A DNA stretch of 64,000 nt from Palsa-504 sp963800415 (GTDB lineage Bacteria > Actinomycetota > Actinomycetes > Streptosporangiales > Streptosporangiaceae): the NCBI GenBank assembly GCA_963800415.1, contig CAWDBS010000059.1, positions 58,388 to 122,387 on the forward strand, in the 5' to 3' direction. The number at the start of each line of letters is the position of its first letter. Positions within the stretch are counted from its first letter, which is position 1. Positions 1 through 8,786 of the stretch are shown in pieces. Position numbers and translations under genes: made by a program. The notes under the pieces are model-generated. The model searched no databases, had not been told where the DNA came from, and worked only from the letters and a program-made list of their open reading frames with translations.

Positions 1-695
1 GAGTCGATGCCTGCTGGGAGGACATCAAGGGCCTGAACGCCACCGTCATGGTCGGCTTCAACCGCCGCTTCGACCCGACGTTCGCCGAGGTACGGGAACG
101 GGTGGCCGACGGGGAGATCGGCCGTCTCGAGCAGCTTCTCATCACCAGCCGGGATCCTGCGCCCGCGCCGGCCGCCTACATCGCCTCCTCGGGAGGCCTG
201 TTCCGGGACATGACCATTCACGACTTCGACATGGCGCGGTTCTTCCTGGGCGAGGTGGTCGAGGTCCAGGCGATCGGCGCCAACCTGATCGAGCCGTACA
301 TCGCCGAGGCGGGTGACGTGGACTCGGCGGTCGTGTCGATGCGCGGGGCGGGAGGCGAGCTGTGCCAGATCATCAACAGCCGCCGGTGCACCTTCGGGTA
401 TGACCAGCGGCTGGAGGCGTTCGGTGCCGAGGGGATGCTGACCGCCGGAAACCAGACCGCCACGAGCGTGCGCCGATCCGGCGGATCGGGCACCGAAACC
501 GCCCCGCCCTACCTGAACTTCTTCCTGGACCGGTATGCGCCCGCCTATCGAGCCGAGCTCGACCACCTGGTCATCTGCATAGAGCAGGGCCTGACCCCGA
601 GCCCCGGCTTCGCCGACGGCCGGGCGGCGCTGGTCCTCGCGGACGCCGCGACCGAGAGCATGAAGACCGGCCGGGCGGTGCGGGTCGATTCATGA
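1..695 (+). CDS. iolG: Gfo/Idh/MocA oxidoreductase, probable inositol 2-dehydrogenase (5'-truncated by window edge)
   Basis: The reading frame is open from base 3 and has no start inside the window, so only the C-terminal two thirds are present. The family oxidises myo-inositol (or related cyclitols) to the inosose with NAD+ in the cytoplasm. The visible part starts with MVGFNRRFDP, the strand following the EKP loop, and then carries DMTIHDFDMARFFLGE, which contains the Asp and His of the IolG active site. The end, GRAVRVDS, is a normal C-terminus. The NAD-binding Rossmann half lies upstream of the window. Other Gfo/Idh members with different sugars are possible, but the DMTIHDFDMARF signature favours inositol dehydrogenase. 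Confidence 0.85.
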   Translation, partial: VDACWEDIKGLNATVMVGFNRRFDPTFAEVRERVADGEIGRLEQLLITSRDPAPAPAAYIASSGGLFRDMTIHDFDMARFFLGEVVEVQAIGANLIEPYIAEAGDVDSAVVSMRGAGGELCQIINSRRCTFGYDQRLEAFGAEGMLTAGNQTATSVRRSGGSGTETAPPYLNFFLDRYAPAYRAELDHLVICIEQGLTPSPGFADGRAALVLADAATESMKTGRAVRVDS

Positions 696-782
696 GCTCC
701 GTCACGAATGAACATGCCGGCCAGCGCATGAGTATGCGACCACGCAACGTCCTCTAGTCGCGGACGGGAAGGTCCGCGGCGG

Positions 783-1277
783 TCAAGTCCTGGAGGAGCT
801 TGCCGTGCCCGCAGGATGGGTGAGCGCACACGCCACCTGGGCCAGGAAGCTGCGGATGGCTGCCGTGGCGCACTCGCGCACGATCGCCCGGTCCAGTCCG
901 GCACCGGCCGGGCCGGGTTGCGGCCGGTACGCTCCGGCCAGGGCGAGTGCCGTGACCTGGTCCCCGGCGGGCGCCAGCATCAGGTCGGCGTCCAGGGCCG
1001 TGAACAGGCTGCCGTCAGCTGCGATGGCCTCCCACTGGATCGCGAGATGGGCGCAGTCGTGTGTTTCCGCCAGATGCTCCAGGCGGGCTCTGGCCAGGCG
1101 GGTCAGGCCGGCCGCCGGGCCAGCCGCCGTCACCAGGCCGGTGATGGCCCTGCCGTAGGCCACTTCGGAGGCCCACGGCAGTATCTCGTCCCTGGCCAGG
1201 ATTCCCAGCCGGGCCCGGGCGGCATGGAAGCCGGTATCGAGCAGAACGCGTTCGCCGACGACTAGATGGTCTGTCAT
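783..1277 (-). CDS. Conserved hypothetical protein, 164 aa
   Basis: I do not recognise a named family. The product is soluble and Ala/Leu-rich with no signal peptide or membrane segment. The stretches HLAIQWEAIAADGSLFTALD and DLMLAPAGDQVTALALAGAY look like an alternating beta-sheet core, as in a small START/SRPBCC-like fold; this is inference only. The gene is isolated, and its ATG lies 20 bases from the first hairpin of the TnpB remnant, so its original upstream region may have been replaced by that element. Codon use is typical for the region. Confidence 0.55.
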   Translation of the reverse strand: MTDHLVVGERVLLDTGFHAARARLGILARDEILPWASEVAYGRAITGLVTAAGPAAGLTRLARARLEHLAETHDCAHLAIQWEAIAADGSLFTALDADLMLAPAGDQVTALALAGAYRPQPGPAGAGLDRAIVRECATAAIRSFLAQVACALTHPAGTASSSRT

Positions 1278-1289
1278 CAGGATCGCGGC

Positions 1290-1806
1290 GCGGAGACCCC
1301 GGCCTTCAGGCCGGGGAGGAAACGCCGCGTCACCTCCCCGGAAATGTCGGCGGTATCCGATAGTGTGTTCGTATTCTCCGGTACCGGCTGCTCCCCACGC
1401 CCGCCCAGGAAGAAGGCACGCGGGAGAACCCGGGCCGCAACGTCCGGGCCAAGGCCGGGCTGAACCGGGGGATCCTGGGGTCGGGGTGGGGTCTGCTGGT
1501 GCGGCGGCTGCAGGACAAGGCCCCGGGCCGGGTGGAGAAGGTCAGACCCGCGTTGACGAGCCAGCGGTGCTCGGCGTGCGGGCAGGTGGACCGGGGCTCG
1601 CGTGAGAGCCAAGCCGTGTTCCGGTGCACTGCCTGCGGTTTCGTCGGCCACGCGGATGTGAACGCGGCCATCAACATCGCGGCGGGGCACGCCGTGACTG
1701 CGCGGGGAGGCGACGGGATTACCCGGCCGGTGAACCGCGAACCTCACCTGCTGCTCCCATCGGCGTAGTAGCTGGAATCCCCCGCCTACAGGCGAGGGAG
1801 GATGTC
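1290..1806 (+). mobile_element. Decayed IS200/IS605-type (TnpB) element, internally deleted
   Basis: A perfect GC hairpin at 1297-1316 (CCCCGGCCT/AGGCCGGGG) is followed by about 80 bases of leader-like sequence and then directly by the C-terminal third of a TnpB gene. The right side ends in a second hairpin at 1779-1798, in the context GAATCCCCCGCC...GGAGGATGTCAA, which is the typical right end of actinobacterial TnpB elements. No TnpA gene is present. The arrangement looks like an element that lost most of its interior but kept both ends. Whether the left hairpin is the original left end or the right end of another copy cannot be decided here. Confidence 0.65.
1399..1768 (+). pseudogene. tnpB: TnpB (OrfB) C-terminal remnant
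   Basis: TnpB is the RNA-guided nuclease of IS200/IS605 elements. Only the C-terminal part survives: a helix reading NVRAKAGLNRGILGSGWG, the zinc ribbon CSACG...FRCTACGF with its four cysteines, and the final RuvC segment GHADVNAAINIA with its Asp. The N-terminal RNA-binding part and the first two RuvC acidic residues are missing, and there is no start codon before the homologous stretch. It cannot be an active nuclease. The stop codon is followed closely by the right-end hairpin. Confidence 0.8.
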
Positions 1807-1907
1807 AAGGCACCAGTCCACTTATCTGGCACCGGCTGGGCACCGGTCACAGGTCCCGTCCGGCCACGCCGAAGGTCAGCAGCATTAAGGGCGAAATACC
1901 TGGCGGC

Positions 1908-2057
1908 GGACGGAATGAGGACCTAGCGGACAAGCACTACGACGACGACCAGCTCGCCGCGCTCGTGTCTCTCATCGCCCTTATCAACGCCTACAACCGC
2001 ATGAACGTCATCGTTCAGCAGCCCGCCGGTGACTACCAGCCCGGCCAGTGGAGCTAG
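1908..2057 (+). pseudogene. Carboxymuconolactone decarboxylase/AhpD-family C-terminal fragment
   Basis: The 46 codons before the stop at 2055-2057 read as the last helix of the CMD/AhpD family (ALVSLIALINAYNRMNVIVQ, then a short GDYQPG tail). The part containing the CxxC redox motif is absent and no start codon precedes the fragment. It sits right after the TnpB remnant, so insertion or deletion linked to that element probably removed the rest of the gene. Confidence 0.65.
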
Positions 2058-2153
2058 CCGCCGCGCCAGTCAGGGGCGGGACGGGCCGGCCAGGCCGTCC
2101 CATCCCGGCCAGGCTCCTGGGCAGATGTACTCTCGGGTCTGGAGGCAGGTGTG

Positions 2154-3764
2154 ATGGAGCTGGTCATTGAGGACGATGTTTTCGTCACGATGGCGGCGGA
2201 CGCCGGGCCTGTCGGCGGCATGCTGATCCGGGATGGCCGGATCGCTGCCATCGGGCAGGCCGAGACGGTCCGCGCGGCCGCCCCCGGTGCCACGGTGGTG
2301 CGGCTCGGCGGGGCTACCGTCATTCCTGGTCTCATAGACGCGCACTGCCACGTAGCCGATATCGGCTACCTCGCGGCGGCCGCCGACTGCAGCCAGCCAT
2401 CAGCGCCCGATATCGCGGCGATTCAGGCGCGGCTCAGGGAAGCCGCCGACCGGACTCCGGAGGGATCCTGGGTGACGGGGAGCGGGTATGCGGAATACAA
2501 GCTGCGCGAAGGGCGGCACCCGACGCGAGCAGACCTGGATCACGCAGTGCCGGGCCGCCCGGCCGTGCTCTACCACACGTCGTTGCATGTCTGCGTGCTG
2601 AATACAGCCGCGCTGCGGGAGGCGGGATTCGCCGACGGGCAGCCGGATCCTCCCGGGGGCGCGTTCGGCCGCGATACCCGGGGCCAGCTCGACGGCGTGG
2701 TGTACGAGGCGCCGATGTTCGCGCTGTTCGAGCAGAACCTCCGTCATGACATAGCCCGGATGGGAGCCGGTGCGGGCGCCGGGCTCGTCCAGGCGGCGGG
2801 CCAGCGAATGGCCGCGCTCGGCGTGACGGCAGCCTGCGATGCCGATATGCGCCGCGATACCTTCGCCGCCTTCGCCGAGGCGGACGCCGGCGCCCTGCTC
2901 AGCCTGCGGATCTACGGGCTGGTCGTGCACGACCACGTGGACTGGCTTCTGTCCGCCGGCCTGCAGGGCCGCCACTCCGGCCGGCTGGCCACCGAGGCCG
3001 TGAAGATCTGGGCCGACGGCGGGATGAGCAGCCGGACCGCGGCCATCCACGGAACCTACCCTGTCCCGCCGCACGGCTCGGGCATCTTGTACTTCGAGCG
3101 CGACGAGTTGACCCAGATGGTCCGCGACTTCGACAGCCGAGGCTTCCAGATCTGCATCCACGCCCAGGGGGACCGGGCGATCGATACCGTCCTGGACGCC
3201 TACGCCGCGATACTGACCCCAGGCGCGGGCAACCCGCGCCGGCACCGTATCGAGCATGGCGGCGCCATGTATCCGCCGCTGGCCGACCGGGCCGCAGCCC
3301 TGGGGATCGTCGTGGCGAGTCAGCCAGGATTCTTGTCGGCCCTGGGTGACGGGTTCGCCGCGGCGTTCGGCGACCGCAGCGACCAGCTTTACTCCTTCGC
3401 CTCCTGGCGTCGGGCCGGCATCACCGTCGCGGGCTCCTCCGACGCACCCGTTATCACCGCCGATCCCCTCATCGGCATCCGCGATGCCATCCTGCGCCGC
3501 ACCGGCGACGGTCGCCTGCTCGGGCCAGCCGAGCGCCTGGCCGCCCGCGACGCACTGGCCCTGTACACCACCCAGGCCGCTTTCGCCTGCCACCGCGACA
3601 GCGAGATTGGCTCACTCGAGGCGGGCAAGCTCGCCGACTTCGTCGTCTTGGACAAGAACCCGCTCCAGGCAGAACCCGAGCAGATCCCCAGCATTGAAGT
3701 CCTAGCCACCGTCCTCGACGGAACCCCCGTCTACCAGTCCGGGAGGCTCTTCCCCGGCCGGTGA
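2154..3764 (+). CDS. Amidohydrolase family protein (YtcJ/Amidohydro_3 type)
   Basis: This is a cytoplasmic metal-dependent hydrolase of the amidohydrolase superfamily. The N-terminal beta-sandwich is followed by VIPGLIDAHCHV with the HxH metal ligands (here H-C-H), by KIWADGGMSSRTAAIHG with the bridging-lysine region, by the metal His in FQICIHAQGDRA and RHRIEHGG, and by the catalytic Asp in AGSSDAPV. Length (536 aa) is normal for YtcJ-like enzymes, whose substrates are mostly unknown amides or N-acyl compounds. GGAGG at 2141-2145 fits the ATG at 2154; a GTG at 2151 is the alternative start. The last codons run straight into an IS630 fragment, so the very C-terminus may have been altered. Confidence 0.85.
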   Translation: MELVIEDDVFVTMAADAGPVGGMLIRDGRIAAIGQAETVRAAAPGATVVRLGGATVIPGLIDAHCHVADIGYLAAAADCSQPSAPDIAAIQARLREAADRTPEGSWVTGSGYAEYKLREGRHPTRADLDHAVPGRPAVLYHTSLHVCVLNTAALREAGFADGQPDPPGGAFGRDTRGQLDGVVYEAPMFALFEQNLRHDIARMGAGAGAGLVQAAGQRMAALGVTAACDADMRRDTFAAFAEADAGALLSLRIYGLVVHDHVDWLLSAGLQGRHSGRLATEAVKIWADGGMSSRTAAIHGTYPVPPHGSGILYFERDELTQMVRDFDSRGFQICIHAQGDRAIDTVLDAYAAILTPGAGNPRRHRIEHGGAMYPPLADRAAALGIVVASQPGFLSALGDGFAAAFGDRSDQLYSFASWRRAGITVAGSSDAPVITADPLIGIRDAILRRTGDGRLLGPAERLAARDALALYTTQAAFACHRDSEIGSLEAGKLADFVVLDKNPLQAEPEQIPSIEVLATVLDGTPVYQSGRLFPGR

Positions 3765-3842
3765 CCGCGCCGGCTCGGGAGGTGCGCCAGGCCAAGGCGT
3801 TGTTGTGGGCCGCCGCGGCGGGAACCGCTGCGGTGGGGCGCG
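3765..3842 (+). repeat. IS630 fragment with an internal deletion
   Basis: Starting at the base after the amidohydrolase stop codon, about 48 bases match the transposase copy at 4596-4643 almost exactly, followed without a gap by about 30 bases matching 4727-4756. Some 80 bases present in the full copy are missing between the two blocks. It is a scar of a second IS630 copy in the same orientation, 0.7 kb from the complete one. Confidence 0.75.
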
Positions 3843-3900
3843 CAAGAGCCGCGAACCAGGGCTCCATGATGCGGCCGGCTCGGGCTAGCAAGCCCGATGG

Positions 3901-4449
<549 letters not shown>

Positions 4450-4493
4450 TGCGCAAGAGTACCGCCGATGGGGTACACCGGCGATGTCGCTTA

Positions 4494-5633
4494 AATAGTG
4501 ATCTGTTGTAATGTGGGTGGGATGGTGGCTGCGGCTGGGGCTTTGGAGATGACGGGTGGACAGCGGGCTGAGCTGGAGCGGCTTGCTCGTTCGCACACCG
4601 CGCCGGCTCGGGAGGTGCGCCAGGCCCAGGCGTTGTTGTGGGCCACGGACGGTGTCTCGAACGCCGAGATCGCTCGTCGGTGCGCGTCCACGCCGAAGTC
4701 TGTCCGTCGGTGGCGTAGCCGGTTCGCCGCGGAGGGAACCGCTGCGGTGGGGCGCATCCGGGCGGGGCGTGGCCGCCCTGTTGTGCTCGGCGGCGATGTT
4801 GTGGAAGCGATCGTGCATGACACGTTGCACACGGTGCCCGAGGACGGCTCTGCGTGCTGGTCAACGAGGTCGATGGCGGCCCGGTACGGGATCGGCAAGG
4901 ACACGGTGGCCCGGATATGGCAGGCACGGCGGATCCGGCCGTGGAAGGTGGAGACCTTCAAGCTGTCTACAGACCCGGGCTTCCCTGTCGAAGCTGCGTG
5001 ACGTGGTCGGCCTGTACGTGAACCCGCCGGCTGCCGCAGCGGTGTTCTGTTTCGACGAGAAAACCCAGGTCCAGGCTCTGGACCGCACCCAGCCGTCCCT
5101 GCCGATGGTGCCGGGGCGGCCCGGGACGATGACCCACGACTACAAGAGAAACGGCACCCTGGACCTGTTCGCCGCGCTGAACGTGGGCTCCGGGGAGGTG
5201 CTGCACGACACCCGCCGCTCCCACACCGGCCGTGACCTGCTGGCGTTCTTCCGCTGGATCGACATGCACGTCGACCCCGACCTGGAGCTGCACGTCATCT
5301 TGGACGACCTGTCGGCCCACAAGAGCCAGCCTGTCCGTGACTGGCTGGCCCACAAGAAACGCCGCCGCTGGCACCTGCACTTCACCCCGACCAGCTCGTC
5401 ATGGCTCAACCTCGTCGAGTGCTGGTTCTCCGTGCTCAGCCGCAAAGCCTTGACCAACACCAGCTTCACCTCCGTCGCCGAACTCGAAACCCGGATCGAC
5501 TGCTGGGTCTCCCACTGGAACGACAACCCCGAGCCCTTCGTCTGGACCAAACCCGCCGACGAGATCCTCGACAAAGCCGCCCGCGGACACGCCACCCTCG
5601 ACCGGATCACCAAATCCGCGACACACCACTAGC
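4494..5633 (+). mobile_element. IS630-family insertion sequence
   Basis: The element is about 1.14 kb and carries one transposase frame pair. Its ends form imperfect inverted repeats: TAGTGATCTGT at 4496-4506 and, on the opposite strand, TAGTGGTGTGT at 5621-5631 (9 of 11 identical). IS630 elements insert at TA and duplicate it; the exact boundary bases are uncertain. A deleted fragment of the same element lies at 3765-3842. The element separates the DHFR-family gene from the LacI gene. Confidence 0.8.
4498..5632 (+). pseudogene. IS630 transposase, DDE type, in two frames
   Basis: The first frame (to about 4990) encodes the helix-turn-helix half (VSNAEIARRCASTPKSVRRW, then a winged part ending FKLSTDPGF). 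The second frame resumes at KLRDVVGLYVNPP and encodes the catalytic half, with the DDE residues visible in FCFDEKTQVQ, VILDDLSAHK and WLNLVECWFS. The change is +1 at about 4985-4995. IS630 relatives sometimes use programmed frameshifting, but no clear slippery heptamer is seen here. The same +1 pattern recurs in many other genes of this window, so a sequence error or simple mutation is equally likely. Confidence 0.8.
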
Positions 5634-5657
5634 AGGTTTCGGGCCTCGCAGCGCTGT

Positions 5658-6689
5658 CTAGGCGGGGGCGGGGCCGCTCGAACCTCGCACCTCCAGGCGC
5701 GGCGCCAGCAGCAGGGTCTGGCCTGGCGCGTCGGGGCGCTCGATGCGGGCCAGGAGCATGCGGGCGGCCTGCTGTCCCATCTCGAACGCGGTGGCGTCGA
5801 CGCTGGTGAGCCACAGGGCCCGCAGGCGGGCGAAGACAGAATTGTCGAAGCCGACGAGGGACAGCTCACCGGGGACCCTCACTCCGAGCGCGGCGGCGGC
5901 GGAGAGCGCTCCGACGCAGGTCAGGTCGTTGGCCGCGAAGATGGCGGTCGGCTGGCTGGGCTGGCTCATCAGACGGACCGTCGCACGGTAGCCGCCCTCT
6001 TCGCTCATGTCACCGGCCTCGATATGGATGCTCGCGCCGAGGCCGGCGGAGCGCATCGTGTCCTCATAGCCGTGCATCCGCAGCCGCCCGGCCACGCTGG
6101 GCAGGCCGTGGATGTGGGCGATCTTGGTGTGCCCGAGCTCGATCAGGTGCCGGACCGCCAGGTTGGCGCCATGGTGGTTGTCGTTAGCGAGGATGTCGGC
6201 GCGCGGCAGGTCGACGTCCAGGCCGCGGCCGCCGACCGCGACGGTCGGGATCTGGCTGGCCGCGTCGACGATGGCCTGGGACATGGGAATCGACCCGGCC
6301 AGGACGAGCCCGTCGACGCCGAGGTCAATGAATGACCAGGTCAGGGTCTCGTCCAGCATCCGGTCGATCCGGCCGTCGCCGAGCAGGATGTGCTTGCCGC
6401 CGGCGTGCAGCGCCGGGGTCAAGCCGTCGAGCATGTCCGCGAACCAGGGCTGACGCAGGTCGTTCAGCAGTACGCCTATCGTGTGCGACTGCCGCTCGGC
6501 GAGCAGCCGGGCCGCCGCGTTGGGCCGGTAGCCGAGTTCGGCCACGGCGCGCATGACAGCCTCCCGGCTAGAGGCGCTGACCTTGGGCGAGTTGCGGAGC
6601 ACCAGCGACACCAGCGACTTCGACACCCCGGCCCGGGCCGCGACGGTCTCCAGGGTGGGCTTCCGGGCGGTCCGCCCTGGGGTTGCCAC
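5658..6689 (-). CDS. LacI-family transcriptional regulator
   Basis: A 343-aa sugar-responsive repressor. The N-terminal HTH reads TLETVAARAGVSKSLVSLVL with the hinge helix NAAARLLAERQS; the periplasmic-binding-protein-like sensor follows (IGVLLNDLRQPWFADMLDG, VDGLVLAG, AIFAANDLTCVGAL, LSLVGFDNS). GTG at 6689 is preceded by GAGGAGG five bases upstream, which decides the start; the longer open frame is the tail of the neighbouring CoA-transferase. A perfect palindrome 22-35 bases upstream is the expected autoregulatory operator. The effector is unknown. Confidence 0.92.
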   Translation of the reverse strand: MATPGRTARKPTLETVAARAGVSKSLVSLVLRNSPKVSASSREAVMRAVAELGYRPNAAARLLAERQSHTIGVLLNDLRQPWFADMLDGLTPALHAGGKHILLGDGRIDRMLDETLTWSFIDLGVDGLVLAGSIPMSQAIVDAASQIPTVAVGGRGLDVDLPRADILANDNHHGANLAVRHLIELGHTKIAHIHGLPSVAGRLRMHGYEDTMRSAGLGASIHIEAGDMSEEGGYRATVRLMSQPSQPTAIFAANDLTCVGALSAAAALGVRVPGELSLVGFDNSVFARLRALWLTSVDATAFEMGQQAARMLLARIERPDAPGQTLLLAPRLEVRGSSGPAPA

Positions 6690-6710
6690 ATGGCCCTCCT
6701 CAGTAGCGTT

Positions 6711-6724
6711 TTGGAGCGCTCCAA
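6711..6724. promoter_or_regulatory. LacI-type operator
   Basis: TTGGAGCGCTCCAA is a perfect 14-base palindrome with the CG centre typical of LacI/GalR operators. It lies just upstream of the LacI gene start, so it probably mediates autorepression. Confidence 0.8.
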
Positions 6725-6789
6725 CCTTATGGGCGGGGCGGGGCGGTGTCAATGCGGCAGGGCGGGGCGGGGCAGCGGGCCGGGTGCGG

Positions 6790-7395
6790 GCGGGTAAGCC
6801 GACGCGGGCGGGTAAGCCCGCGCTTCCGGTCCACTCGCGGAGCACGTCCCTGGTGTGCTCGCCGGTTTCCGGGACGCCGCGGACGGGGCCGGAGTGGGAT
6901 GTCGGCGGGCGGGCCGCCGCTAATATTGGCCTGGCGGCCGATCAGGCCGGCTTCGGCGTGGATGATGGGCGCGTAGGCAGGCCGTTCGGATTCATGACCG
7001 TCCTGACCGAAGCCGGAGATGGACAGCATGACCAGCCCCGGGTTGACCGCGGACAGCGCGGGCCAGCCGGCCCCGAACCGGTCGAGGACCCCCGGCCGGA
7101 AGTTCTCCACCACCACGTCGCAGGCCGCGGCCAGGTCGAGCAGCCGGGCCACGCCACCGGGCTGACGCAGGTCCAGCACGACCGAGCGCTTGCCCACGTT
7201 GAGCTGCGAGTACAGCCCGGACCGCCCGCGAGTCACCTTGCCGTAGGCCTGCGTGATGTCCGCGCCGGGCAGTTCGGCCTTGACCACGTCGGCGCCGAGA
7301 TCGGCCAGGATCCGGCCGGCGAACGGGCCGGACAGCGCCCGTGACAGGTCGAGCACGCGCAACCCGTCCAGGGGCCTGCGGGTTCCGGGGATCAT
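6790..7395 (-). pseudogene. CaiB/BaiF-type CoA-transferase with a large internal deletion
   Basis: Family III CoA-transferases move CoA between organic acids. The first 165 or so residues are normal (RPLDGLRVLDLSRALSGPFA, ADVVKAELPG, GLYSQLNVGKRSVVLDL, DVVVENFRPGVLDRFG, LSISGFGQDG). The sequence then jumps, in another frame, to a recognisable family C-terminus (RGVPETGEHTRDVLREW). Roughly 180-200 residues of the usual 390-400 are missing, including much of the second half of the knot-like fold. The gene starts 11 bases after the acyl-CoA dehydrogenase stop on the same strand, as in an acyl-CoA degradation operon. Confidence 0.8.
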
Positions 7396-7405
7396 GGCCG
7401 CCCGC

Positions 7406-8578
7406 CTAGTAGGACCGGGGCAGGCCGAGCACGTGCTCGGCCACGTAGTTCAGGACCATCTCCTGCGGGACCGGGGCGATGCGCATCAGCCGCGCCTCGC
7501 GCCAGTAGCGCTCGACGTGGTACTCGTTCGCGTACCCGAACCCGCCGTGGGTCTGCACGGCCGCGTCGGCGGCCTGGAAGCCGGCCTCGGCGGCGAGGAA
7601 CTTGGCCAGGTTGGCCTGCTCCCCCGCTGGCAGGCCATGGTCGATGCGCCAGGACGCCTGGCGGATGACGAGTTCGGCCGCGCCGAGCCGCGCGTGCGCG
7701 TCGGCGAGCGGGAACGAGATGCCCTGGTTCTGGCCGATCGGCCGGCCGAACACAATGCGTGCCCTGGCGTAGGCGACCGCGCGGCGCAGCGCCGCCCGGC
7801 CGGTGCCGAGCGCCTCGGCGGCGACCAGGACGCGTTCGGCGTTCAGGCCGTCGAGCAGGTAGGTAAAGCCCCGGCCCTCCTCGCCGACCCGGTCGCTCGC
7901 GCCGACGTACAAGCCGTCGTAGCTGACCTCGCAGGAGGCGACGGCGTTGCGGCCGAGCTTGGGGATCGGGCGGATGGTCACCGCGGCGTCCTGCAGGGAG
8001 GCCACGAACAGGGTCAGCCCGTCCGTGCGCTTGGCGCACTCCTGGACGGGAGTGGTGCGGGTCAGCAGCAGGACCCGTTCGGATTCCAGCGCCTTAGAGG
8101 TCCACACCTTGCGGCCGGTGACCCGGTAGCCGTCGCCATCGCCGTCCCGGACGGCGCGGGTGCGGATGGCCGTGGTGTCCAGGCCCGCGTCCGGCTCGGT
8201 GACGCCGAATGCGACGTGCAGGCCGCCGGTGGCGATGCGGGGCAGGTAGCGCTGCTTGAGCTCGGCGGAGCCGTGCCTGACCACCGGGTGCATGCCGAAG
8301 ATCGACAGGTGGATGCTGCTCGCGCCGTTCATGCAGGCACCGGAGGCGGCGACCTCCTCCAGCACGATCGAGGCCTCGGTAATGCCGCAACCGCCGCCAC
8401 CGTATTCGGCCGGGATGGCGATGCCGATCCAGCCGCCCTTGGCCATCGCGTCGTAGAACTCCCACGGGAACGTGTGGCTCTCCTCGAGCCCGGCCCAGTA
8501 TTCGTCGGGGAACCGGGCGCAGATCTCGCGGACCGCCTCGCGAATGAGCCGGTGGTCCGGGTTCTCGGTGAAGTCCAC
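7406..8578 (-). CDS. Acyl-CoA dehydrogenase
   Basis: FAD-dependent alpha,beta-dehydrogenation of an acyl-CoA. The 390-aa product has the three-domain fold: N-terminal helices, the FAD/substrate loop FGVTEPDAGLDTTAIRTRA followed by GYRVTGRKVWTSKA, and the C-terminal helical domain with GRPIGQNQG and HGGFGYANEYHVERYWREAR. The usual IYEGT segment that supplies the medium-chain-type catalytic Glu is replaced by RIAPVPQEM. A Glu in LNAERVL sits where isovaleryl-CoA and long-chain enzymes carry theirs. It is divergent from the acyl-CoA ligase and upstream of the broken CoA-transferase. Confidence 0.92.
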   Translation of the reverse strand: MDFTENPDHRLIREAVREICARFPDEYWAGLEESHTFPWEFYDAMAKGGWIGIAIPAEYGGGGCGITEASIVLEEVAASGACMNGASSIHLSIFGMHPVVRHGSAELKQRYLPRIATGGLHVAFGVTEPDAGLDTTAIRTRAVRDGDGDGYRVTGRKVWTSKALESERVLLLTRTTPVQECAKRTDGLTLFVASLQDAAVTIRPIPKLGRNAVASCEVSYDGLYVGASDRVGEEGRGFTYLLDGLNAERVLVAAEALGTGRAALRRAVAYARARIVFGRPIGQNQGISFPLADAHARLGAAELVIRQASWRIDHGLPAGEQANLAKFLAAEAGFQAADAAVQTHGGFGYANEYHVERYWREARLMRIAPVPQEMVLNYVAEHVLGLPRSY

Positions 8579-8606
8579 GGTGCTCCCGCCATGCTCGCTT
8601 GTTCAA

Positions 8607-8619
8607 TATTCTAGGAATA
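8607..8619. promoter_or_regulatory. Operator-like palindrome in the divergent promoter region
   Basis: TATTCTAGGAATA is a perfect palindrome in an AT-rich pocket, 29 bases upstream of the acyl-CoA dehydrogenase start, in the 210-base space shared with the divergent acyl-CoA ligase. It is a plausible site for a TetR/MarR-type regulator of both genes; no such regulator gene is adjacent. Confidence 0.5.
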
Positions 8620-8786
8620 GAGTAACATCCGGCGGGGCCGTCGGGCGGTCGCGCCGCCGGGCAACGCGGGCGGTTGATCGGGATGGGGGTGAGCCTTAGG
8701 GTGAATACCGGCCAGTAGGGGCTAGACCTCCAGCCGGCACCTCGTGGTCCTGCTTCCGCCGCAGCTCGGCCGGTGCGGATGACACG

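Noticed and set aside
2400..3593. 397-codon open frame on the minus strand opposite the amidohydrolase
   Set aside because: No family similarity, Gly/Val/Ala/Arg-rich composition typical of antisense frames in GC-rich genes, while the plus-strand gene has all catalytic motifs.
7253..8614. 453-codon plus-strand open frame opposite the acyl-CoA dehydrogenase
   Set aside because: Antisense artefact; the minus strand encodes a complete, conserved enzyme.
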